Source: Phocoena phocoena
Taxonomy: Eukaryota > Chordata > Mammalia > Artiodactyla > Phocoenidae
Assembly: GCF_963924675.1 (NCBI RefSeq)
Contig: NC_089226.1
Span: 49,555,124-49,619,123, forward strand
DNA length: 64,000 nucleotides
Direction: 5' to 3'
Shown here: in pieces, positions 1-13,250 of the stretch
Layout: each line of letters begins with the position of its first letter
Numbering within the stretch: the stretch's first letter is position 1
Notes under the pieces: model-generated
What the model was told of the DNA's origin: nothing
The model's database searches: none
Seen by the model: the letters and a program-made list of their open reading frames with translations, nothing else
Made by a program: the position numbers and the translations under genes

Positions 1-232
1 CCACAACTACTGAGCCTGCGCTCTAGAGCCCGCGAGCCACAGCTACTGAGCCTGCGTGCCACAGCTACTGAAGCCCGTGTGCCTAGAGCCTGTGCTCCGC
101 AACAAGAGAAGCCACTGCAATGAGAAGCCCGCGCACCACAATGAAGAGTAGCCCCCGCTCGCCAGAACTAGAGAAAAGCCCGCGCACAGCAACAAAGACC
201 CAAGGCAGCCAAAAATTAATTAATTAAAAAAA
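1..232 (+). repeat. CHR-type SINE, cut by window start
   Basis: The typical body (ccacaactactgagcctgcg, then gcctagagcctgtgctccgc, then cagcaacaaagacccaa) ends in a TAAT-rich tail. The tRNA-related head lies before the window. Confidence 0.85.
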
Positions 233-555
233 TAGAATCTGCCTGCCAGTGCAGGGGACACAGGTTCAATCCCTTGTCTGGGAAACTCCCACATGCCGCA
301 GAACAACTAAGCCCGTGCACCACAACTACTGAGCCTGCGCTCTAGAGCGCATGAGCTGACGTGCCACAAATACTGAAGCCCACGCACCTAGAGCCTGTGC
401 TCCACAAGAGAAGCCACAGCAGTGTGAAGCCCACGCACCACAGCAAAGAGTAGCCCCTGCTCTCCACAACTGGAGAAAGTCAGAGTGCAGCAACAAAGAC
501 CCAAAAACAAAGACCCAATGCAGCCAAAAATAAATAAATATTAAAAAAGAAAAAA
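233..555 (+). repeat. CHR-type SINE, 5'-truncated
   Basis: It begins inside the head at agaatctgcctgccagtgca, lacks the ggcttccctggtggcgcagt start, and ends in an A/T-rich tail. Near the tail, aacaaagaccca is duplicated. It abuts the preceding SINE in the same orientation. Confidence 0.85.
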
Positions 556-957
556 TTCCTTTAAAAAAATTACAAAAAATAAAATAAAATATATCATGAG
601 CCTTCCCTAGGGCTGCTCTTTAATGTTTAACTTCTAAAGGAGGCACTCTTATTTTATACTGCATTCAGCATCTTATAACTATAGCTCAGAATAAATGGTT
701 ACTGGTATCAGTATGACTTATTATTAGATTAGGGTTATCCTTAATTCCTCTCTACCCCCTTTTATGAGTATAGTTCAGCTCATAGAGCTGGTCTGGAAAA
801 ACCTCATAATGGATAACATCCCTTATGACTTCACCCTTTACAAAAATGTTTCTCTCTTGATGATTCTATTTAATCATCCCTATGAAGTCGTAAGATGAGT
901 ATGAAAATCATTGCCTTTTCCCTCCTTCTTTTTAGAAGTTGGTAAATAAATTTTATT

Positions 958-1170
958 TAAATAAATGCTCCTAGAGCATGCTAGACACTGTTCTAAGCCC
1001 TTTACAATTAACTTATTTAAACCTCATTAGAACCCTATGGGGAAGGTAATATAATTAGCTTCATTTTACAAACCAGGAGTTTGAAGCAGAGAGAGATTAA
1101 TTTACTTGCCTATACTGCCCAGCTAATAAATGGCATAACTGGGATTTTATTCCAGGCTATAATGCTCTTA
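958..1170 (+). repeat. MIR remnant
   Basis: It shows the MIR order: a core like gctagacactgttctaagcc, then cattttacaaac, then acttgcctatactgcccagc. It is diverged. Confidence 0.6.
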
Positions 1171-1366
1171 ACTCATATGCAATCCTGCCTCCCACCATTA
1201 TAAAAATAAGGATTGACAAAATGCAATTCATCAAGCACTGCTTGAGCAGCTTCTGTGTGCCAGGTGCTATCATCCAGTCACTGCCTAGAGCCCAGTATTT
1301 GTAGGACCAACATGTAACTATGGCACAGCTACACTGTGGTGAGGGCTATATTGTAAATAAAGGTGC

Positions 1367-1714
1367 TGTCTTAGTTCAGGCTGCTATTACAGAATACCAT
1401 TCACTGGGTGACTTATACAACAGACATTTATTTTTTGCAGTTCTGGAGTCCAAAATAAGGCACTGGCTGATCGAGTTCTCAGAGAGGGCCCTCTTCCTGG
1501 TTTGCAGATGGACTTATTGCTTTTTCCTCATATGGCAGAGAGAGAAAGATCTTTTCTCTCATATTTCTTCATTTTGGCCACTAATTTGATTCATGAGGAC
1601 TCCACCCTCATAACCTAATTACCTCCCAATACCTCACCACCAGAGACCACCACACTAGGGATTAGGGCTTCAACATATGAATTTTATGTGGACACAAACA
1701 TTTAGTCCATAGCA
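1367..1714 (-). mobile_element. MLT1-type solo LTR (ERVL-MaLR), antisense
   Basis: It reads as the reverse of an MLT1 LTR, from tgtcttagttcaggctgcta through ggctccaccctcat-like sequence to acaaacatttagtccatagc. No internal retroviral genes are nearby. It is an old, diverged copy. Confidence 0.75.
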
Positions 1715-1749
1715 GGTATCAAGGGAAGTGAAAGGGCAGCAGAGGAATG

Positions 1750-1920
1750 AATTCCATCTGATGATAGAGTATGTATTGTGCCAGTTGCTTTCAAATACAA
1801 GATTTTCTTTAATCTTTACAAAAGCTTCATAAGGAAACTGAAGATCAGAGAAGTCAAGTAACTTGCCCAAGAATGCACAGTCAGCCGCTGGCTGAACCCA
1901 GTTCTCTCTGTAGCCAGACC
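1750..1920 (+). repeat. MIR remnant
   Basis: It contains the MIR-like gaaactgaagatcagagaag, then agtaacttgcccaagaatgc. Confidence 0.55.
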
Positions 1921-2038
1921 AGATGGCTTTTCACTACCCCAAGGGTATACTGGAGGAAGCCCTTGACAATTAAGGAGTTCTTACTACATTTTAAATACTA
2001 TACTAACCAATTCTTTGTATTATTTAATATTCACCATA

Positions 2039-2366
2039 GGGACTTCTCTGGTGACGCAGTGGTTAAGAATCCGCCTGCCAATGCAGGGGACACGGGTTCG
2101 ATCCCTGGTCCCAGGAAGATCCCACATGCCGCGGAGCAACTAAGCCCGTGTGCCACAACTACTGAGCCTGCGTGCCGCAAATACTGAAGCCCGCACACCT
2201 AGAGCCCATGCTCTGCAACAAGAAAAGCCACCACAATGAGAAGTCTGTGCACCGCAACAAAGAGTAGCCCCCGCTCGCCGCAACTAGAGAAAGCCCGCAC
2301 ACAGCAACGAAGACCCAACACAGCCAAAAATAAATTAATTAAATAAAAAAAAATCTTTAAAAATAA
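2039..2366 (+). mobile_element. Full CHR-type SINE, long form, with target duplication
   Basis: A complete head (gacttctctggtgacgcagt), a B-box-like ggttcgatccctgg, the body and an A-rich tail are present. The target-site duplication attcaccata occurs at 2029-2038 and 2367-2376. Confidence 0.9.
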
Positions 2367-2389
2367 ATTCACCATAATTTTTCAAGTCT

Positions 2390-2545
2390 GTGTTAATATC
2401 CTAATTTCACCAACATGAAACCTGAGATCCTAAGAGGTTGAGTGACCTGCCCTAAGTCATAGAGCTAATAAGTGGCAGATGCAGAATTCCAACCCAGACT
2501 TGTGAGACTTCAAAACCTGGGCTTTTAGCACAGAATCTCTTTTCT
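2390..2545 (+). repeat. MIR remnant
   Basis: It contains agaggttgagtgacctgccc, then tcatagagctaataagtggc, the usual MIR 3' core. Confidence 0.6.
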
Positions 2546-4433
2546 GAGATTACATAGTTTCTGAGGGGCCAAACTAGGATTTGTTCCACTGTCTCTTAAT
2601 CCAAGTCTCTATTCATTACCCCACAGTGACTGTCACCTGGGCTCTCAGATGACAGCTTGCAGCTAGCATTGCATAAGGGTTTACTCACTTAGCTTCCCTG
2701 CAAGCCTGTGGCCGGTAACCTATATGGCATTTCAATTCTCCTTGCAACAGGGCCTTACGGAGCACAGGCAAAGGGATACCCAGCACCAAATGATGTTCCC
2801 ACCATCCATTGCTCCAAGCCTGCCCTCATTGTTTGTTTGGCGGGAACCTGAAAACGCCAGATGGGAGATGGGTGAGAAGGCAAAGGAAGACAGTTGGGCT
2901 CATTAAAGGATGACCATGTGGTATTCTCTGGAGACGCTAGGTGTCAGAATTGATTGCTCAAGTTTTGCCATCCAGTTTATGTTTTCAGTGTTTTGGTCAG
3001 TGACCAAACCAGGGCGGAGAGGATTATTTCTGCTTAAATAATCTAATTAATTGCTTGCCTCTTGCGTGTGAGAGAAGTGTGTCAGTCCTTTCATCGCAAT
3101 TCAGTCTTTCTACACAGGTGACCCACCATTCCCTTAGGTAAAGATCTATGGGTCTTAACATCGTGTGTTTCTGCTAAAGGAGTCTCAGTAAAATAACTAG
3201 ATAAGGTAATACTAAACTTTTGCATAGATTCCTACCAAGTACAATAAAAAGTCATAAAATGGTCAACAACTTTTTAATCAGAAACACTGGTTGTTTGGGC
3301 AAGTCACTTCAACTCTCTGAGCCTTGGTTTTCACACCCAGGTCAAGAACCAGTAGCCTCCTTGATGATTCATTCATTCATTTACCAACAAAGATTAAGCA
3401 CCTCCTATATGCCCAGCTCCATCTTAAGCCCTGGATCACTGTACAGATTATAGATAATACAGGTAAAGTTTAGCATAGCTTCTAATACTTCTGTGCTTAC
3501 TCAAATGATATATGTTTTCCTTTCTTCAGAGTTTGAGCTTTTGATGTTCGAAACAACATAGCATTATGTAGGGCCCTATTTCTCCACCCTAACTGATCTT
3601 GGCAATAAACTATCCACATGTATCCCAAGAAGCACTAGGAGAAAGGACAGGGTTGAGGCAAGTGAAGAAAAAAGATGAGCCACATCCCCTGCTACCCATG
3701 AGAAGGGTTTGCAGAGATCCCCAAGAGGCAATCGACATGAGCCTCTGGGATAGAAAAACACAACTATTGTTGGGGATGCAGTGAATGTAAAGACCGCTGA
3801 GAGAGATCAGTCCAATGTTTCTGATGTAACATTGCAAATAGACATCTAGCTAACCTGAATTTCAGTGTTAAAAGCAAATTTATTCTGAGTTTTGAGGCGA
3901 GCCTGTCATAACAGGTATTATCTCAGTGACTCTTTGCTTGAGTTTGGTTATGGTTTATTTAATTCAGGACATTTGGGATTTGGGATGCAAGGAAGGGGGA
4001 TGGCTGTCATTTGTGAGAAACTCAGCCCAGACGTCTAAGGAACTATATTGGTCTTAAAATTGTGGGTGACCATCTAAAATCTCGTTTGTTGTAACCCATT
4101 GGATATGGGAGGCATGGAAGGTCTTTAAGTGTTGCTTCCCAAACAGAGTGGATGTGGCCAGACACTGAAGTTAGCTGTTAAAAGATGTGTGCTCAGCCCC
4201 TATTTCTACCACTTTCTAATTCGGCAAGCTTCAAGTCTTAGCTTTCCCAGCCATAAAATGGGGTTGAGAATACCACACTTGCTTATGTCGGGGCCAAATG
4301 AGATGATGTAAATGTGAAGGAATTTTTCATTAATAATTATATGTTAAAACTTCAGCTACCACTTATATCATCATCATCATTATCATTCAAGAAACTTTCA
4401 ACCCAAGTAGAAGTCACAACTTTCTGACTTCCT

Positions 4434-5479
4434 TTTTTTTTTTATACATCTTTATTGGAGTATAATTGCTTTACAATGTTGTGTTAGTTTCGCTGTACAA
4501 CAAAGTGAATCAGCCATATGCATACGTATATTCCCATATCCCGTCTCTCTTGAGCCTCCCTCCCACCCTCCCTATCCCACCCCTCTAGGTCATCACAAAG
4601 CACCGAGCTGATCTCCCTGTGCTATGTGGCTGCTTCCCACTAGCTATCTATTTCACGTTTGGTAGTGTATATATGTCAGTGCTACTCTCTCACTACATCC
4701 CAGCCTCGCCTTCCCCTGTTGTGTCCTCAGGTCCGTTCTCAACATCTGCATCTTCATTCCTACCCTACTACTAGGTTCATCAGTACCAATTTTCTAGGTT
4801 CCATATATATGCGTTAGCATACGGTATTTATTTTTCTCTTTCTGACTTGCTTCACTCTGTATGACAGACTCTAGGTCCTTCCACTTCACTACAAATAACT
4901 CAATTTTGTTCCTTTTTATAGCTGAGTAATATTCCATTGTATATATGTGCCACATCTTCTTTATCCATTCATCTGTCAGTGGACATTTAGGTTGTTTCCA
5001 TATCCTGGCTATTGTAAATAGTGCTGCAGTGAACATTGTGGTACATGACTCTTTTTGAATTATGGTTTTCTCAGGGTATATGCCCAGTAGTGGGATTGCT
5101 GGGTCATATGGTAGTTCTATTTTTAGTTTTCTAAGGAACTTCCATGCTGTTCTCCATAGTGGCTATATCAATTTACATTCCCACCAACAGTGCAAGAGGG
5201 TTCCCTTTTCTTCACAAACTCTGGAGCATTTATTGTTTGTAGATTTTTTTGATGATGGCCATTCTGACTGGTGTGAAGTGATACCTCATTGTGGGTTTGA
5301 TTTGCATTTCTCTAATCATTAGTGATATTGAGCATCTTTTCATGTGTTTGTTGGCCATCTGTATGTCTTCTTTGAAGAAATGTCTATTTAGGTCTTCTGC
5401 ACATTTTTGGATTGGGTTGTTTATTCTTTTGGTATTGAGCTGCGTGAGCTGCTTGTATATTTTGGAGATTAATCCTTTG
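4434..5479 (-). mobile_element. 5'-truncated L1 3' end, antisense, with target duplication
   Basis: The T-run at the left is the reversed poly(A). The cetartiodactyl L1 3' UTR follows, then the reversed ORF2 C-terminal region (peptides around 4794-5036 and 5230-5479 on the - strand). The target duplication tctgacttcct occurs at 4423-4433 and 5480-5490. It is non-functional. Confidence 0.9.
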
Positions 5480-6719
5480 TCTGACTTCCTTCTTGAGTGA
5501 ACCAAAATCTGTCACCTATACAGTAAGACTTAATTTTTTTTTTTACTTTTTTTATTGCTTGTTTGAAGATTAGTAATAAACGATAGCAAACATTAGGTTT
5601 GTTTGTGTGTGTCTGTCTGTCCATCTGACTTAGTCTTTGCAACCCGTTTGAGATTTAAGTGATGAACCACTAAAATGGCCTAATAGAAACATTTTTTAAG
5701 AAATATGAAAGGGATGAACTTAGAAACCATGGGGGAAAAGTTAGAATGCTCTAAGCAATTCTTAGAATATTGAGTTCAGCCTAATATTATTTATGTTTGG
5801 GGCCCATGTGAGTTCTGTCACTTTATGCAGAATTTATTTGCATAGCCTAATCAAATAACCATATATTCTCTGCATGTTACAGTCATTTTGGCATCATCCA
5901 ATGTACTAGTGTTCCCATAATTAGGCTGGTTAATGCAAAGAAGCCAGGATAAGGTCAGGGCAGAGATGAATATGAATTAGCATTTGCACTTGGATTAAAA
6001 CTGAGAAAAGCTGAAGTAGCTCGGAGTAGGCATTTTCTCAGTGAGCATCTTTCCACTTGGCAGTCTACCTTATCTGAAGTCTTCCTTGATCTCCTCCTAA
6101 CTGTTGTATGTTGGGTGCAAGTAGAAACTCTTAGTGGAGCATATTGCTTTCATATCTGAGGTTAGATTTGAAGAATTTTCTTCATCTGTTTCCACTCAAA
6201 TATTCTACTCTCACACTGAAATAAATATATTCTGAAACTCCATTCTGTAACTATAGAAACCCTGATCTTCAGTGCATTTCAGCTGGAAACACAAAAGAAC
6301 GCTAAGTTAAAGAGGAGTATGTTGTTCATTATTGATCTATGAACAGCTTAGATTTCATAAGCCATTAAGTTTCTGTAGATTCAGGGTTTTTACCTCTTCT
6401 TTTTCTTTCCCCATTTTTGAAATTAGAGCTAGCCATATTTAAACAAAAAAAAAATGATGCTAAAACAATGCAATGAATATGATTTTAGTTCAACTGATAT
6501 TTATTGAGGACTTGCTATAATACACTGAGTGACATGTGGACTTGCCCTCAAGGAACATACAGCCTTGTATGCGCAACTCAAAAATAAACAAGACACAAGG
6601 AAACGAGATAACACCAATATAGACATACAAATAAATGTCATGGGGCTTAGAGGAAAGAATGATCATGTCTAATTAGAGAGGCTCAAAAAAGAATCAGAAG
6701 TATCTAACTTCTCTTACCT

Positions 6720-7475
6720 CTTTTCAGCCCCATCCTTCAATTAGGCACAAGTCCTGCCAACTTTATGTTATTAATATTTCTCCAAACCTTCCCTCTCCTC
6801 CACCTCATTATCACTTCTCATCATTTCTTGCCTGGATTATGGCAGTAGCTTCTAAATAGGCCTCCTGCTTCCCACTGTTCTTTCCCTCCTCCAATCTATC
6901 TTCCTCCTCCCGCAGAGTCATGTATTTAAAATGCTAATGTCTATCACTTCTCAGATTTATAGCCTCCAGTAAATCATGAGGATTCCCCAAAGGAAAACCC
7001 CATGTCCTCAGAGTAGACAGATACCCTTTATAAGGAGGTCTCACCACCTCTTCAGCCTCATGTCCCTGTGCTGTATGTACCCTGTACCAGAATCTTCCTG
7101 CAATCTTTAGCTTGATCATATCCTCGGGTCATGGTACATGTTGTTCCTCCTGTCTGGGAGATTCTCCCTAAACTTTTCCCACTGACAAGCTCTTTCTCAC
7201 CATTTAAGTCTCACATAAATTGACACCTCCTCCAGGAAGCCCACTCCATTGCTTTCCACACCCCTTTATCTTCCTCCATGAGATAAATGTGCCCATATTG
7301 CTATCAGCAATCTTTTGTGCAGCAATATCTGTCATTTTATCCCTCTGTCCCTGCCAAGAACACATTATTGTGTGTTCATTAAAGTCGTGCTTTTTAATTT
7401 CTTTTTTCTTTGTTCCCCAGCACCTTACTTGATACAGGGTAGGCATTCAGTAAGTGTTTGGTGAATGAATGAAGG
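6720..7475 (+). repeat. L2 LINE 3' portion
   Basis: It follows L2 order: ggattatggcagtagcttct, then cacctcctccaggaagccca, then the 3' end with ccccagcaccttacttgata and gtgaatgaatga. It is old and diverged. Confidence 0.7.
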
Positions 7476-7977
7476 TGAAATAATGAAAACTGCAGAGATG
7501 GCAGTGGAAGGACATTGGGGCAAAGGAAAAGTTCAAGATTATCTGTAACATGTTTGGTTTTGAGGTGAAGGTAAATAAATACCCCAGTATTCCTAAAGGG
7601 AAGGGAACAAAAGGGAAACAAAAAGAGAGGAGATATTAGGAGATGAGAGCTTACTTAGCTTCCTAGGTATTCATCTATGTGGACTGTGATTTCTTGAAAT
7701 AGATTTTGATTGATTCAGGCATTTAAATAACAAATATTGGGGTTTTGTTGCTTCCAAATACGTGACTCTCAGTACATATAACATAAAAATTGCAAGGAAT
7801 GTGTTAGCAGCTTAGAGATATCATACCAAGACTTTTTATACTGAACAAAGAAGAGAAATATTTTAAAACACATTTTATTTGAGCTGTAGGATAAGAAGAG
7901 GTGTTCTTCATTTGATAAGAAACTTAATCATAAATGCCTTGCCATGTGATAGACTCTTTATTTTCCATTTTCTTTAG

Positions 7978-8053
7978 GGTGGAAAGAAAGGAGCGTGCCC
8001 GATTGAAGACAGTGAAGTTTAATGCAAAACCTGGAGTGATTGATTCAAAAGGG
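7978..8053 (+). CDS. DLG2: DLG2 exon: SH3 C-terminal strand and start of HOOK region
   Basis: The 76-nt exon lies between ttctttag and gtaggt. One leading base completes an Arg codon begun in the upstream exon (acceptor phase 2), and 25 full codons follow, ending in phase 0. The peptide begins VERKERARLKTVKFN and ends KPGVIDSKG. In MAGUKs this stretch closes the SH3 fold and opens the basic HOOK segment, which packs against the GK domain and is a known site of regulation. The donor is GTAGGT, whereas six of the other seven donors in the window are GTAAGT, so it may be slightly weaker. It is followed by a 34.6-kb intron and then by two alternative exons, both starting in phase 0. The peptide matches DLG2 as remembered and shows no disruption. 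Confidence 0.97.
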
Positions 8054-8499
8054 GTAGGTACAAAATAATCGAAACATTAAATTCTCTCGTCTGCCATGGA
8101 TTTAACTATAATTGACATTTAAGCTGTTGCTAACAAACAGATTATGGAGCTACTGGACTGTAGAGCACTGTTATAAATGTATTGCTATGCAGTGATGAAA
8201 TTTCTGATGAAGTAGATTTATGATAAATAAATTTTGGGAGTAAAGCTGCTAGTGGTCAGCAGAAATGATGGGTTATGAAGGTGATGTAATGACTATAGTG
8301 AGGAAGAAAAAAATAGTTTTGATGTTATTTCTTTAATTTTTTTCTTTTAAATTAAATATTCTAAAAGGATAGATTCCATAAAAGATACCTGCTCATCATA
8401 AAATATGTCTAGTCCTTTATGTATTATAAAGTCAGGATAGTCATGGAAATATACATATGGATCACCTAAGTGAATACATGGATTGTTGTGACAGACATA

Positions 8500-10040
8500 G
8501 AAAAGAAGAAAGTAAACAAATGAAATTTAGAGTTATGCAACCATCACCACAGTCAATTTTAGAACATTTCATCACCCCATAAAGAAATCTATAGCTGTCA
8601 CTTCCCTCTCCCTCAACCCCAGCCCCTCCCCACCCAGCCTAGGCAACTACTAATCTACTTTGTCTCTATATATTTGCCCATTCTGGATAGTTCATATAAA
8701 TGGAATTGTATACTATGTGGTCTTTTGTGACTGTTTTTTTCACTTTACATAATGTTCTCAAAGTGCCTCTGTGTTGTAGCATAAATAAATACTTTTTTTC
8801 TTTTCATTGCCAAACAATATTCCATTGTATGGATATACCTCATCTAATTTATCCACTCATCAGGTGATGGACATTTGCATTGTTTCCACTTTGGGACTGT
8901 TATGGATAATGTTGCTATAAATATTTGTGCACAAATTTTTGGGTAGACGTATACTCTTATTTCCATTGGGAATATACCTAGGAGTGGAATTTCTGGGTCA
9001 TAATGATAGTTCTATATTTAACATTTTGGGGAACTGCCAGACTGTTTTCCAAGGTGGCTATAACATTCTACATTCCCACCATCAGTGTATGAGGGTTCCA
9101 GTTTCTCTACATCCTCACCAACACTTGTTATTATGTCTTTCTGCTTATAGTCATCCTGTTTGGTCTGATGTGGTATCTCATTGTGGTTATGATTTTTATT
9201 TCCCTAATGACCATTGGTATAGAACATCTTTTCATGTGCTTATTGACCATTTGTATATCTTCCTTGGAGAAATGTCTATTCAGATCCTTTGCCCATTTTT
9301 AAAATCGGGTTCCTTTGTTGTTGTTGAGTTGTAGAAGTTCTTTGTATATTCCAGATATTAATCTCTTATCAAATATATGCTTTCCAAATATTTTCTCCCA
9401 TTCTATGAGTTGTCTCTCTTGATAGTGTCATTTGATTCACAAAAGTTTTTAATTTTGACAAAGACCAATTTATCTTATTTTTTCTTTTGTTGCTTGTGTT
9501 TTTGTTATTATATCTAAAAAACCAAGGCCATGAAGATTTATGCCCGTATTTTCTTCTAAGAATTTTGTAGTTTTAGCTCTTACATTTAGGTGGTTGATCC
9601 ATTTTGAATTAGTTTTTGTATACGATATGAAGTAGGGTTGCAATTTCATTCTTTTGCACATGAATTGTTTTCTGTTTATTTTTGGATTGTTCACTGCAAG
9701 TGTATAGAAATACAGTTATTGTGTATATCAATCTTTTATCCTGCTACCTTGCTGAATCCATTTATTAATTGTAGTAGCTTTTTGGTAGATTCCTCAGGAT
9801 TTTCTATCTACAAGATCATGTCATATGTAAAAAGAGAGAGTTTTACTTCTTTCTTTCCAATCTTGATGACTTTTATTTCTTTATCATAACTGATTGTCTT
9901 GTCTAGAACTTCCAGTGTTGGATGGAAGTCGCAAAAACATTCATCCTTGTCTTGTTCCTGACCTTAAGGGGAAAGCATTTAATCTTTCCTATTAAGTATG
10001 ATGTTAGCTGTGGGTTGTAAAGCTTTTTAAATTTAGTATT
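8500..10040 (-). repeat. Old L1 fragment, antisense
   Basis: The reversed 3' UTR (gcaaccatcaccacagtcaa, then tccattgtatggatatacc) runs into a reversed ORF2 C-terminal region; the - strand peptide at 9470-9694 resembles ORF2. It is heavily mutated. Confidence 0.8.
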
Positions 10041-10789
10041 TTTAAGTCATAGTACTAGTATCTTATTGCTATATTGTAAAATACCTTTCCCCACCTTCTG
10101 CCTTCCTGTTCTCTTTCTCTTCATCTCCTTTCCTTTACTTTTCTGTTCTAATAATTTTGGCTGTGAACATCACACTGAACCACAAGTTTAGGTCAATAGA
10201 TGTCACCATGAAAAACGAGAAGAAAAGCTCACAAGTTTTGAGCCCTAAACCACAACACTGCCCTTTGTATTTTGAAATAGAAGTGTCACTGGGCAGCCCA
10301 GTCATTGACATAATAATTTACTTTCCCCTAAAACATTCAGGTGAAATGGGAATTTATTTAAACATGGTATCACTCTTAAAAAAAAAAAAAGTGAGGCTGT
10401 ATGTCATCATGCATGGAGTCCTTTCAAACAAATACTGCTTCCGTACAAAGGGGTAGGATTTTTCATTGATTCTTGGTGAGAATTTAAGGATAGATTTCCT
10501 GTTTGTTTCATATATATAGTTGGATATACATCAGAGAATTTTTGTTGAATACCTACCATGTGCCAGACTCAGGATTAGAACTTGTAAAAGATACAAAGTG
10601 TAACATAGGCCCTTCCCCTCAAGAGCTCCTAACATCAGTTAGAACCAGATGTCTTTTTGTTAAGGCCAAAACTTGTGTTGTGTTTTTTTTAAATCATATT
10701 GCTAAATACAGTTAGGTATGAGCCAATGAATAGAATATAAATTCAAGGACTTGAATGACTGTTGAAGGAGAAGCAGTGATCATGTGAAA

Positions 10790-10910
10790 AGGGAAACCCT
10801 GGACTGAAAGTCATGAGAGTCAGGTAGCCTGGGTTCTGGTTTCAGTTCATTACTAAGTCACCACTGCTCTTTGAACCTCATTAGCAAAATAGCAGCTTTG
10901 AACTACATCA
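10790..10910 (-). repeat. MIR remnant, antisense
   Basis: It contains agcctgggttctggtttcag, then tgctctttgaacctcattag, as in reversed MIR. Confidence 0.5.
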
Positions 10911-11879
10911 GGGATGTCAAACAAGTTTCATCTCCTATGGGAACCGATGAATTGATGGTTTCTAACTAGAGTATTGTGTTGAAAATGACTCTGAGGCCAT
11001 ATGTAACTTCAGCAGGAAAAGTGTTATGATTGATTAGTCATGCCTAGCACAACATTGGGAATTGTTCTCTATTTGAGGTCCCCGGATTCAATGATTTTTT
11101 AAGGTGCCTTCCAGCAATAATTCTCTAAGAGCCTGTGAATTAAGAAATAATAAACCAAAGTTTTCTAAGTCCCCATGAGAACAATACATCAATGAGAAGA
11201 CTCTTGCCCTGAAGTAGAAAGCAAAGGACAATTAAGAGAAAGTGCACTGAAGAAAGGCCAGCTCTGTGTAGAGTTGGGAAAGTCAGGAGACGCCACTCAC
11301 TCTGAGCCTTGGACAAGGACTACAGAAATAAGTCATTGTTACAAAGGCCTCAGTCTCTGGGACCCTGGGGTAAATTCAGCATAATCTGAAGAGGAAAGCT
11401 GTTTGGAATGAGAAAGAGAATGGGATATTTTAAGTAACTTTATCATTAGATGGCATTCACAGAGCATTGTGAGATGTTGGGGATTCAGAGTGAAAGCCAT
11501 GGTTACTACCCTGGAGGATCTTAGAATCAATTAGTATGTATAAAGCAGGCTGTGACAAGAGCCTTATTAGTAGTGTGTACAAGAGCTATGGGGATTCAAA
11601 TGAATGGATGTGGGAATGACCAGAGAGCACTTCATAGAAGGACTTTGGCTTTAATTAGCCTATCAGTGCTTGAGTTACTTTTCCAGAACTATTCATCAAT
11701 TTTTAAAAATTGAGTGCTGCACAGCACCAGCTACCGTGCTAGGTGCCTTGTAGGGCAGCAAAGTGATTAAAAAGGCAAAGACTTTTTATACTTTTATAAA
11801 AAGTATACTTTTTATACTTTCATACCACGGAGCTCACAAAGAGAAATATAAGCAGGCAAACAATGGTGATACAATATCA

Positions 11880-12030
11880 CTGATGATCCCCATAAATTTA
11901 GGGAATTAGTCTCTATTTTAAATATCAGGAGATTGCACCTCAGGAAGATTAACTAATTTACCTAAGATCACACAGCTAGTATGTACAAAAGTCAGTTTTA
12001 AATTCAAATCCTTTTGACAGTAGAACATTT
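11880..12030 (+). repeat. MIR remnant
   Basis: It contains cctaagatcacacagctagt, the MIR core. Confidence 0.55.
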
Positions 12031-13059
12031 GCCCTTTTCATTACCTCACACTATCCCTTATTCTGTTGGAGATCAGAAGAAGAGGAGAGTTACTAATTAT
12101 GCCTTGGATAAGAGAGAAGACTTCAAAGAGAAGGTGATACTTCAGCAAGATCTTGAAGTTTGAGTAAGAGTTTGCCACACATAAGAAACAACATGTACAT
12201 GAAGGTGGAAACCGTAGGCATATTGGAGTAAGGCCAAGCAGGTCAGGGACACCAGATGGAAGGTGTGGATGTGTGGTGGGAGTTGTAGCTAATGGGGCTG
12301 ACTGGAAAGATCTGGAAGGTTGGGAAGCTTGTATGGAAAGCCTGACTATGAGCTTTGATGCTTCCTGGGTTTGGAGAGTTTCTATGAGGAAATCTGAGGC
12401 TTTCCATTACAAAGTGCCCATTTGCTACAAATGAAATGCCCAGGCTTTCTGTCCACCTCATGTGCCTTCACAAAGTCTGTGTCTACACAAGACAAGTGGA
12501 CAGTTGTGTCAGTAACCCAGATAATTCCAGCCTACCCAGACCCAAGTGGCCATCTGTTTGGATGGATCTCCTTGAGAACTGTCTCAGTGCCCCAGATCTC
12601 AATGCACTCAAGCTTTCCTGAGAATGTCAGCTAAATTTCTAATGAATCTCCATTCAAACTAGCTTCTGTTGAAAACTTAATCACCACCTTAATTAATTTC
12701 TTGCATTGTTCTTCTACCTTTTTTATCAATTTTCTAATCAGCCATTCTATTTTATTTATTGAGACATTTAAGAAATTGTATAATCTTCAGAATCAACCTG
12801 TTTTCCATTGAAAAATCAGTGGTATTTAGTGATTTATGCTAAATTTTGTTTTATTTTTATTTAAAAGTCCCTATAATTTAAGGAAGGGAAATATATGTCT
12901 GAAAGAGTATGAGAGAACTATTAATATTCTTACTAAATGTCAGCAATGTGCAATGTATAAGGGTTCCCTTTGCATTGTAAATCCTTTCTAAAGTAAGGTA
13001 AGCTATAAATAACTAGTCCTATTTAGCCACAGGCTTGTACAAAGCAGAAATGATAGGTA

Positions 13060-13250
13060 TTACTCAAAGTAGTAGGAGTATGCATTGTAGAAACCTAGAC
13101 AGCTTACACACTTCTCTTAATCACCACAACAAAACTTGAAGGGAAATCATTTATTCCCTCTTTATAGATTTAAAGAAGCTGAGGCTTGGAGAGGTGAAGA
13201 AATCTGAACCCATGTCTGATTGATTCCAAAACCCATAATCTGTTTACTAT
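13060..13250 (+). repeat. MIR remnant
   Basis: It contains ccctctttatagatttaaag, then gaagctgaggcttggagagg. Confidence 0.5.

Larger units (their letters stand above)
1..7977 (+). other. DLG2 intron upstream of the first exon in the window
   Basis: Non-coding. It holds CHR SINEs (1-555 and 2039-2366), an MLT1 LTR, several MIR remnants, an antisense L1 (4434-5479) and an L2 (6720-7475). The stretches 2700-3280, 3440-4420, 5500-6700 and 7480-7960 show nothing I can classify. Confidence 0.85.

Noticed and set aside
1..555. Direct repeats resembling an array such as CRISPR
   Set aside because: The repetition is the internal ccacaactactgagcc pattern of adjacent CHR SINEs. There are no regular spacers, and the DNA is mammalian.
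2039..2366. tRNA-like gene suggested by A/B-box-like sequence (ggttcgatccctgg)
   Set aside because: It is the tRNA-derived head of a CHR SINE, shared by all copies in the window, with a SINE body, tail and target duplications.
8927..9334. 135-residue open frame on the + strand
   Set aside because: It lies in an antisense old L1; the meaningful frame is on the other strand and is decayed.
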